From an uncultured Prevotella sp. (GTDB taxonomy: Bacteria; Bacteroidota; Bacteroidia; Bacteroidales; Bacteroidaceae): a DNA stretch of 12,331 nt. The notes under the pieces are model-generated. The model saw only the letters and a list, made by a program, of their open reading frames with translations. It was not told the DNA's origin and did no database searches. Below, one piece after another: positions 1-5,222 of this stretch. The DNA is taken from assembly GCA_934217675.1 (NCBI GenBank), contig CAKQCV010000067.1, forward strand, positions 1-12,331. Reading direction: 5' to 3'. Numbering within the stretch: position 1 is the stretch's first letter; every line of letters starts with the position of its first letter. Position numbers and translations under genes: made by a program.

Positions 1-390
1 ATATGTATCAATGCCCTCGCGGTCGGCTTTCTTTGCGAGCGTACCCACCACGTCGTCGGCCTCGAAGCCTACCACTTCCAATACGGGGATGTGCATAGCC
101 GAGAGAATATCCTTGATGATAGGTACCGCCTTGCGGATATCCTCTGGCGTCTCCTCGCGCTGCGCCTTATACTGCTCGTAAGCCTCGTTACGGAACGTGG
201 GACCGTGAGGGTCGAAAGCCACGCCGAGATACGTTGGCTGTTCTTTCTGCAGTACCTCATGCAGAGTGTTGCAGAAACCCATCACCGCCGATGTGTTCAG
301 TCCCTTGGAGTTGATTCTCGGATTCTTTATGAATGCATAATACGATCTGTATATCAGTGCATAGGCATCAAGAAGAAATAGTTTGTCCAT
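1..390 (-). CDS. polA: DNA polymerase I, N-terminal part (5'-3' exonuclease domain), cut by window edge
   Basis: The first 130 codons of DNA polymerase I, which removes RNA primers and fills gaps in replication and excision repair. What is visible is the start of the 5'-3' exonuclease (FEN-like) domain. It shows the metal-binding Asp8 in the LLDAYALIYRSYYAF stretch, the D60-x4-TFR-x3-Y-x2-YKAQR motif (residues 60-78) and the GFEADD motif (108-113). The ATG at 390-388 puts Asp8 at the usual distance from the N-terminus. The rest of the gene, with any 3'-5' exonuclease and polymerase domains, lies beyond base 1. By hand count bases 1-300 are about 56% GC, clearly higher than the other genes here. 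I see no good -7 element upstream on this strand. Its product acts after UvrABC incision, so it is functionally linked to the uvrC gene in the same window. Confidence 0.96.
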   Translation of the reverse strand, partial: MDKLFLLDAYALIYRSYYAFIKNPRINSKGLNTSAVMGFCNTLHEVLQKEQPTYLGVAFDPHGPTFRNEAYEQYKAQREETPEDIRKAVPIIKDILSAMHIPVLEVVGFEADDVVGTLAKKADREGIDTY

Positions 391-514
391 CTGTATATAA
401 ATTTTATATGTTTCACGTATAAGTCATTTTCTCCTACCGTTTTACTGCCACAAAAACAGTTATAATAGTAGTTTTTTGTTTTCTTAGCATAAGAATATCG
501 TGTAAAATTACTGT

Positions 515-538
515 TTTTTTCTGATTAATCAGATAAAA
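515..538. repeat. Near-perfect palindrome in promoter spacer (candidate operator)
   Basis: The core at 520-533 reads TCTGATTAATCAGA, a perfect 14-bp palindrome. Complementarity continues out to 515 and 538 with one mismatched pair (519/534). It overlaps the presumed -33 position and lies just upstream of the -7 element of the ispB promoter, where a dimeric repressor would block polymerase. Binding by a regulator is inferred; only the symmetry is seen. Confidence 0.45.
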
Positions 539-550
539 TACTTAATTTTG
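518..550 (+). promoter_or_regulatory. Bacteroidetes-type promoter for the polyprenyl synthase gene
   Basis: TAATTTTG at 543-550 is an exact match to the Bacteroidetes -7 consensus TAnnTTTG. About 20 bases upstream is a T-rich stretch ending TTCTG (519-523), an imperfect -33 element. Transcription would start near 557, leaving a leader of about 10 nt before the ATG at 567. The short leader with no Shine-Dalgarno site is typical for the phylum. Confidence 0.55.
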
Positions 551-566
551 TATCAAATTTCATTCA

Positions 567-1544
567 ATGGACTATTTATCACGCATAAAGCAACCGATTG
601 AGAACGAACTCTCAGATTTTAACGACCTGTTTAATCAGGCACTCTCACACACTGATGGACTTCTGTCGCAGGCTCTTGCTTATATTCGTCAACGTACGGG
701 TAAGCGCATGCGCCCTATGCTCATACTACTTATGGCTCGTAACTACGGTAAAGTTTCTTCTGTTACCCAAAATGCGGCTGTTGGACTTGAACTTTTGCAT
801 ACGGCAAGTCTTGTTCATGACGATGTGGTAGATGAGAGCGAGGAACGTCGTGGACAGGCATCAGTAAATGCTACGTATGACAATAAAGTAGCAGTACTCG
901 TAGGCGATTATCTATTGTCTACTGCACTGCTTCATGTTGCTTATACAAAGAATACCAATATAGTTAGATACCTTGCAGAATTGGGTAGGACGTTGGCGAG
1001 TGGAGAAATTCTTCAACTATCAAATATCACAAATGATAAAATCTCGGAAGATGTATATTATCAAGTGATAAAACAAAAAACTGCAGCCTTGTTTGAAGCT
1101 TGCTGTGCTATAGGTGCTCTGTCGGCTGGTGCCAGTGAAGAGGAAATAGAATGTGCTAAGAGGTTTGGGCAGAATCTTGGTATAATTTTCCAAATACGTG
1201 ATGATATATTTGATTATTATGACTCTCAGCAAATAGGAAAGCCAACAGGAAATGATATGGCAGAGGGAAAGCTTACGTTGCCTGTTATTTATGCTCTAAA
1301 CTCGTCAGATGACAATAGTATGCTGAAGCTTGCTTATAAAGTGAAGGAACGCATGGCAACTACAGATGAGATAGCATCTTTGGTTGCTTTTGCAAAGGAG
1401 AATAACGGTATTGAATATGCTAAAAAGAGAATGAATGATTTTCATCAGGAGGCTTTGGATTATATTAATGGTCATGTGTCTGATGAAGAAATAAAGAATA
1501 GTTTGAAGGCTTATCTTGATTTTGTTATAAAGAGAGACAAATAG
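567..1544 (+). CDS. ispB: Long-chain polyprenyl diphosphate synthase (octaprenyl-type)
   Basis: A trans-prenyltransferase that extends allylic diphosphates with isopentenyl diphosphate, probably to make the side chain of menaquinone. The 325 residues fit the family (about 320). Visible landmarks are GKRMRP (45-50, IPP binding), the first Asp-rich motif HDDVVDESEERRG (84-96, Mg-binding D85, D86, D89), the central GEILQL segment (146-151), and the second Asp-rich motif DDIFD (212-216) followed by GKPTGNDMAEGK (224-235). Ala80, five residues before the first Asp-rich motif, is small. This is the pattern of long-chain enzymes such as E. coli IspB rather than short-chain FPP synthases, which carry an aromatic residue there. 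The gene diverges from polA, stands alone, and is closed by a strong terminator. Exact chain length cannot be read from sequence. The link to menaquinone, and so to the SdhC cytochrome nearby, is inference. Confidence 0.92.
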   Translation: MDYLSRIKQPIENELSDFNDLFNQALSHTDGLLSQALAYIRQRTGKRMRPMLILLMARNYGKVSSVTQNAAVGLELLHTASLVHDDVVDESEERRGQASVNATYDNKVAVLVGDYLLSTALLHVAYTKNTNIVRYLAELGRTLASGEILQLSNITNDKISEDVYYQVIKQKTAALFEACCAIGALSAGASEEEIECAKRFGQNLGIIFQIRDDIFDYYDSQQIGKPTGNDMAEGKLTLPVIYALNSSDDNSMLKLAYKVKERMATTDEIASLVAFAKENNGIEYAKKRMNDFHQEALDYINGHVSDEEIKNSLKAYLDFVIKRDK

Positions 1545-1558
1545 AACGTTGGTGATAT

Positions 1559-1608
1559 AAAATACAATGGGTTGAAAGCTGTTCAAGGCTTTCAACCCAT
1601 TGTATTTT
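1559..1608. terminator. Strong bidirectional intrinsic terminator
   Basis: A perfect 21-bp inverted repeat: left arm 1559-1579, 8-nt loop 1580-1587, right arm 1588-1608. The stem top is GC-containing (GGGTTGAAAGC/GCTTTCAACCC). The outer ends are A-rich on one side and T-rich on the other, so a U-tract follows the hairpin in both directions. It lies between the convergent ispB and the 1664-3022 gene and can end transcription from both. Confidence 0.9.
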
Positions 1609-1663
1609 TATGGATTCATAAGTTTATGGCAAAATGATTTGTGATTTATATTCTAAGCCATAT

Positions 1664-3022
1664 TTACTTTATGACCTTTTTCGTTTTGCCGCTTTCTTTT
1701 ATTATATAAACGCTTCTTGAAGTTGAGTTGGGTAATTTATCCAACTTGTAGCCGTTGATGCTGTATATGCCATTTATTTGCCCGTTTCCGGCATTTTTAA
1801 TGGAGTTGATGCCTGTCGCCTTGCTAACATAGTCTGTATATTCATCGTATGTCGTCTTTGTTGTAGGTTTAAATTCATTAGATGTCTTGTCAAGAATGTT
1901 CATCACCATGCTTTTTCTCATCACGTTGTTGTCGGGTAGGGTATAGTACTCATAGTCGTATGTGAGAGTCTGGTTAAGGTCCGTATCAATGTCTGAGTCG
2001 TCAAAATCGGAATAAACATTAAATAGATCCGAATCACTATTCGTTGTGCCTGTTGATTCAGTTCTTATGCAATCACCGTGTTCGTTGTTTGTATTCTTAA
2101 TGGTTGACGACATGATATTGGTTCCAGCCATATCCATGCTGATAGTTGTTTCACTACTGCCATAACTGTCTGTGATGTTCATTTTGGAATTTATTGACAT
2201 CATAGAAATTATATCAAATGTAAAACTGCTTGATGTGTCGGTATATTCGCCCTTAATGGTTCCTGTGAAAGGTATGTTTCCTATGGTCATGGTTACTGTT
2301 CCTGACTCGATTTGGTTGTCTTTATCATTGATATTATTTGCTCCAAAATCATCTATAGAGTAGTCAAACAGCTTATTGGCATTGTAGTTGTGCCATTTCT
2401 GAATCGTTATGGTCATAGGAATGTTTGTTTCAGTTCCTTCCTCCTCTTCAGAAATAGTCATTTTGATACTGTTCATCTGACCAGTAATGATAGAATACCC
2501 ATAGTTGACTTCAGCTTCTTTTACTAACTCTTTTGTGTCCTCATCGTATGCGTATGTAATTTTCTTTGTTACTCTCCCTTTTTTGTCTCTTGTTAAGTCT
2601 ACCTGAGAAATTACTATTGGATTTATCCAAGTTGATGTAGCTTTATCCCATGTATATGATGTGGTTTTTGTTACGAAGCCTTCAAGGATGTCATCATAAG
2701 TATTCTCTAATTTAGTATATTCTTTTTCACTTTGCGTTTCAGTTACTGTTGTATAACCTTTAGTGTTATATTCTTTTTTTGTAGAGAGTTGTTTGTTCCA
2801 GTTCCCATTGTAATACAAATATGTCGTTGTGCGACTGGCTTTTGTCGTATTTACATTCAATCCGTCAAAATTCATGCCGTCAGCGTCTGTTTTGAGAGCA
2901 TTTCTCAATAACAACGACTTAAAGATTTTGTTGACTTTCAACATTGAATTGTTAACTTGTGCTTCTGCATCCGGATTGGCAATAAAAAAGAAGACAGTAG
3001 CTGATAATAATAATTTTTTCAT
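1664..3022 (-). CDS. Exported protein of unknown function with T9SS-like C-terminal domain
   Basis: I do not recognise a family for the body of this 452-residue protein. The N-terminus is a classic Sec signal peptide: KK, a hydrophobic stretch LLLSATVFFFIA, then a likely signal peptidase I site after AEA (residue 22). The middle (about 60-400) is rich in Thr, Ser, Asp, Asn, Tyr and Lys. It has alternating polar/aromatic strands such as TTTYLYYNGNW and SYTWDKATSTW, suggesting an extended beta-structure. The last 49 residues (about 404-452) contain GIYSINGYKLDKL, then VYIIKESGKTKKVIK. This resembles the C-terminal sorting domains of type IX secretion cargo in Bacteroidetes, so the protein is probably carried across the outer membrane. 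The ATG at 3022-3020 directly precedes the signal peptide. A weak -7-like TAAATTTT lies at 3053-3046. It sits alone between two terminator-like hairpins. Enzymatic activity is not evident. Confidence 0.8.
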   Translation of the reverse strand: MKKLLLSATVFFFIANPDAEAQVNNSMLKVNKIFKSLLLRNALKTDADGMNFDGLNVNTTKASRTTTYLYYNGNWNKQLSTKKEYNTKGYTTVTETQSEKEYTKLENTYDDILEGFVTKTTSYTWDKATSTWINPIVISQVDLTRDKKGRVTKKITYAYDEDTKELVKEAEVNYGYSIITGQMNSIKMTISEEEEGTETNIPMTITIQKWHNYNANKLFDYSIDDFGANNINDKDNQIESGTVTMTIGNIPFTGTIKGEYTDTSSSFTFDIISMMSINSKMNITDSYGSSETTISMDMAGTNIMSSTIKNTNNEHGDCIRTESTGTTNSDSDLFNVYSDFDDSDIDTDLNQTLTYDYEYYTLPDNNVMRKSMVMNILDKTSNEFKPTTKTTYDEYTDYVSKATGINSIKNAGNGQINGIYSINGYKLDKLPNSTSRSVYIIKESGKTKKVIK

Positions 3023-3056
3023 ATTAATTGGTTTTATGTAGGGTTAAAATTTAAGA

Positions 3057-3079
3057 ACTTCAATGCAGTCCATTGAAGT
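3057..3079 (-). terminator. Hairpin downstream of deoC, probable operon terminator
   Basis: ACTTCAATG (3057-3065) and CATTGAAGT (3071-3079) form a perfect 9-bp stem with a 5-nt loop, starting 18 nt after the deoC stop on the minus strand. The sequence after the hairpin on that strand is TCTTAAATTTT, a weak U-tract. It could be a poor intrinsic terminator for the uvrC-deoC operon or a 3'-stabilising hairpin. It also sits just upstream of the secreted-protein gene, so an operator role cannot be excluded. Confidence 0.5.
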
Positions 3080-3097
3080 CCCTGTGTATTTTATTTA

Positions 3098-4048
3098 TCA
3101 AAAGAACTTTATTTCCTGTCCTTCTATTTCGCTAAGCAACATGTTGGCAAGACGGCTTGTTCCAAGTCGGAACCATTTGTTTGTAAGCCATTTCTCGCCA
3201 AGCACCTCTTTCACGATAGTATAATAGATAAGGGCGTCCATCACGCTGTTAATACCTCCAGCAGGCTTGAAACCGATTTGTATACCTGTTTCCTCATAAT
3301 ATTCCTTGATTGCCTGACACATCACATATGCAGCTTCTGGAGTAGCTGCAGGTTCAAGCTTTCCTGTAGAAGTCTTGATATAGTCAGCACCGGCATACAT
3401 GGCGATGATAGATGCCTTCTTAATGTTTGATGCGGTCTTCAGGCAGCCCGTTTCGAGGATTACTTTCATGGCATGCTCACCGCAAACCTGTTTCAGTTCA
3501 CTAATCTCATCGGCAACCCCTTCGTAGTCACCACTCAAGAATTTACCTACTGGCATAACGATATCAATCTCTGTAGCGCCGTCTTTTATTGCTAATGCAG
3601 TCTCGGCAACCTTAACCTCAATAAGAGCCTGAGATGAAGGGAAACTGCCCGATACGCAAGCTATCTCCACACCGTCTATCTCCAATGTGTCGCTTACTAC
3701 CTTTGCAAAGCATGGATAAACACAAATCGTGGCTACATGTGGCAGATCTCCGTATGCCTCGTCAAACTGATTTACGCGCTCTGTAAAGGCAAGAACACTC
3801 TCCTCAGAGTCGGTAGTCTTCAGAGTGGTCAGCTCGATACTTCCCATAAGGAATTTCTTCACGTCAAGATTATCGTTCTCATGCACCTTTTCAGTGATGA
3901 TTTTCTTCACAGCCTCACGCACTTCATTGTCGTCGAGATTGGTGTTGTATTTGCTCAGAGCCTCTTCGTATTTGTCTGTTTTCGGAGCGTTGTCGTTAAT
4001 CTTCTTGATGAAGCTTTCGCTCTTTGAATTTTCTTTTTCTGTCATCAT
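3098..4048 (-). CDS. deoC: Deoxyribose-phosphate aldolase with N-terminal extension
   Basis: Cleaves 2-deoxyribose 5-phosphate to acetaldehyde and glyceraldehyde 3-phosphate, the last step in using deoxynucleosides as carbon source; cytosolic TIM barrel. The barrel begins near residue 66 (FLMGSIELTTLKTTDSEESV, aligning with the E. coli N-terminus around its LMDLTTLNDDDTDEKV). Key residues are visible: the DIVMPVG strand with Asp162, Schiff-base Lys225 in YIKTSTGK (223-230), and the second active-site Lys261 in GFKPAGG (259-265). At 316 residues it is longer than E. coli DeoC (259). The extra length is about 50 residues at the N-terminus, charged and probably helical. A start at the second ATG (4045) is equally possible. 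It is last in the uvrC-dtd-mazG-like-deoC run, 46 nt after a purine-rich stretch and 62 nt after mazG-like. Confidence 0.95.
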   Translation of the reverse strand: MMTEKENSKSESFIKKINDNAPKTDKYEEALSKYNTNLDDNEVREAVKKIITEKVHENDNLDVKKFLMGSIELTTLKTTDSEESVLAFTERVNQFDEAYGDLPHVATICVYPCFAKVVSDTLEIDGVEIACVSGSFPSSQALIEVKVAETALAIKDGATEIDIVMPVGKFLSGDYEGVADEISELKQVCGEHAMKVILETGCLKTASNIKKASIIAMYAGADYIKTSTGKLEPAATPEAAYVMCQAIKEYYEETGIQIGFKPAGGINSVMDALIYYTIVKEVLGEKWLTNKWFRLGTSRLANMLLSEIEGQEIKFF

Positions 4049-4110
4049 AGTGTCTTTTTTTTATTTGGTTTATATTTGTTTTCTTTCTGTCGCTTTTCTT
4101 GTCGTAGAAG

Positions 4111-4464
4111 TTATTTCTTTTTACTGTCGGGTGGGGTATTATCCGATAATTTAGGATTGTTCAGATGCCTCTCCTTGTCCCTCCGCGTCTTCTTTTCAAA
4201 GCTCTTTTGAAGTTCTTCAGTTAGGTCTATGCCCGTTTGGTTTGCAAGGCAGATAAGCACCCACAGCACGTCTGCCATTTCTTCTCCGAGATTTGGCTTC
4301 TCGCCTTTCTTAAAGCTTTGGTCGCCGTATGTTCGAGCAATAACCCTTGCCAATTCACCCACTTCTTCTGTTAAACAAGCCATATTGGTGAGCTCAGAGA
4401 AATACCTCACACCATAGGTCCTAATCCAATTATCTACCTGTTCTTGCGCTTCCTTTATTGTCAT
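4111..4464 (-). CDS. MazG-like nucleotide pyrophosphohydrolase, single domain
   Basis: A 117-residue all-alpha NTP-pyrophosphatase of the MazG-like group. Such enzymes hydrolyse nucleoside triphosphates to the monophosphate and pyrophosphate, often cleaning up non-canonical or damaged nucleotides. The metal-binding signature is complete: EEVGE at 33-37 and, after 23 residues, EEMAD at 61-65. The C-terminus is a basic tail, rich in Lys, Arg and Asn. I chose the ATG at 4464-4462 although the frame is open to 4542. The extra 26 residues (MVDICNQYSIRHW...) would lie inside the upstream gene and do not resemble the family. From 4464 the start overlaps the preceding stop as ATGA, a classic translational-coupling arrangement. 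The true substrate (dCTP, dUTP, an oxidised nucleotide) cannot be judged from sequence. Confidence 0.88.
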   Translation of the reverse strand: MTIKEAQEQVDNWIRTYGVRYFSELTNMACLTEEVGELARVIARTYGDQSFKKGEKPNLGEEMADVLWVLICLANQTGIDLTEELQKSFEKKTRRDKERHLNNPKLSDNTPPDSKKK

Positions 4465-4709
4465 ATTATTGATATTATGTCGCTGATTAAAATGATAATA
4501 CAGCCAATGCCTAATACTATATTGATTACATATATCCACCATGGACTTTTATCATGTCTATTCGCAGCAATAAGATAGACACAAAGGAATCCCCATGATA
4601 CAATTCTTAAATATTCTTCTTTGAACCATAGTTTATTTGTTATTCCTATAAGTAAGAATAGTAAGAATGAGCATTGTTCTATATATGACATTATTCTCCT
4701 TTTTTGCAT
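4461..4709 (-). CDS. Small integral membrane protein, unknown function
   Basis: An 82-residue protein that I do not recognise. It has a basic N-terminus (MQKRR) and three likely transmembrane segments: about 13-29 (CSFLLFLLIGITN), 37-49 (VSWGFLCVYLIAA) and 57-81 (WWIYVINIVLGIGCIIILI). Short charged loops separate them (KEEYLR; NRHDKSP). The C-terminus ends inside or at the edge of the last helix. It starts 4 nt after the dtd stop and its TGA overlaps the mazG-like ATG by 4 nt, so it is almost certainly translated as part of the operon. A start at the internal ATG (4691, MSYIEQ) is possible and would drop the basic residues. Its composition is AT-rich. Neighbours are nucleotide and tRNA quality-control genes, which does not reveal its role. 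Confidence 0.72.
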   Translation of the reverse strand: MQKRRIMSYIEQCSFLLFLLIGITNKLWFKEEYLRIVSWGFLCVYLIAANRHDKSPWWIYVINIVLGIGCIIILISDIISII

Positions 4710-4713
4710 AATC

Positions 4714-5166
4714 TTATTCCTTGTTTTTAGTGTCTATGCAAATAGTTACCGGTCCGTCGTTGAGCAGTTCTACCTTCATATCTGCCCCGAATTCTCCTGT
4801 TCCTACGGGCTTGCCTAAGGCTGCGCTCAAATCCTTGCAGAACTTCTTGTATAGAGGAATGGAAATCTCGTGTGGTGCAGCATGAATCCATGATGGACGA
4901 TTGCCTTTCTTTGTAGATGCCATAAGCGTGAATTGGCTCACTACTATTATGTCGCCCCCATCGTCGATTATAGAGCGGTTCATAATGCCGTTCTCATCAT
5001 CGAAAACACGCAGATTTACCGTTTTTCTTACCAACCAGTCAATGTCTTCCTGACCGTCTTCGCAACCTATGCCGAGAAGAATCAGAAATCCCTTGCCTAT
5101 GGCTGATTTTGTGTTGCCGTTTATCGTTACCGATGCGTGGCTGACGCGCTGTATAACTACTCTCAT
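4714..5166 (-). CDS. dtd: D-aminoacyl-tRNA deacylase
   Basis: Removes D-amino acids (and glycine mischarged on tRNA-Ala) from tRNAs, a proofreading step in translation; cytosolic homodimer. The 150-residue length is typical. It starts with the conserved MRVVIQRVSHASVTI strand. It carries the SQFTL motif (77-81) and the cross-subunit Gly-cisPro region NDGPVT (136-141), the two parts that form the chiral active site. RPSW (90-93) and the AAPHE segment after it are also family-typical. It lies 56 nt downstream of uvrC, and a -7-like element in that gap may give it a second promoter. The small membrane gene follows after 4 nt. Confidence 0.96.
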   Translation of the reverse strand: MRVVIQRVSHASVTINGNTKSAIGKGFLILLGIGCEDGQEDIDWLVRKTVNLRVFDDENGIMNRSIIDDGGDIIVVSQFTLMASTKKGNRPSWIHAAPHEISIPLYKKFCKDLSAALGKPVGTGEFGADMKVELLNDGPVTICIDTKNKE

Positions 5167-5190
5167 TATTTGTTTTCTATTATCAGTTTA

Positions 5191-5222
5191 CAAAGTTATG
5201 TTTTTATTAAATCTCTTGCAAG
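5191..5222 (-). promoter_or_regulatory. Possible internal promoter in front of dtd
   Basis: On the minus strand TAACTTTG (5198-5191) matches TAnnTTTG exactly, with CTTG (5222-5219) 20 bases upstream as an imperfect -33 element. Transcription would start near 5184, giving a leader of about 18 nt. It sits in the uvrC-dtd gap, so dtd to deoC could be expressed independently of uvrC. Confidence 0.45.

Noticed and set aside
91..381. Plus-strand frame opposite polA
   Set aside because: Shadow of the polA exonuclease domain, whose motifs are unambiguous on the minus strand.
3737..4154. Two overlapping hydrophobic plus-strand frames opposite the deoC 5' end
   Set aside because: Antisense to the deoC N-terminal extension; hydrophobicity arises from reading charged Lys/Glu codons on the other strand.
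4465..4542. Extended N-terminus for the mazG-like protein
   Set aside because: The extra residues overlap the membrane gene in another frame and lack family similarity. The ATGA overlap supports the shorter start.
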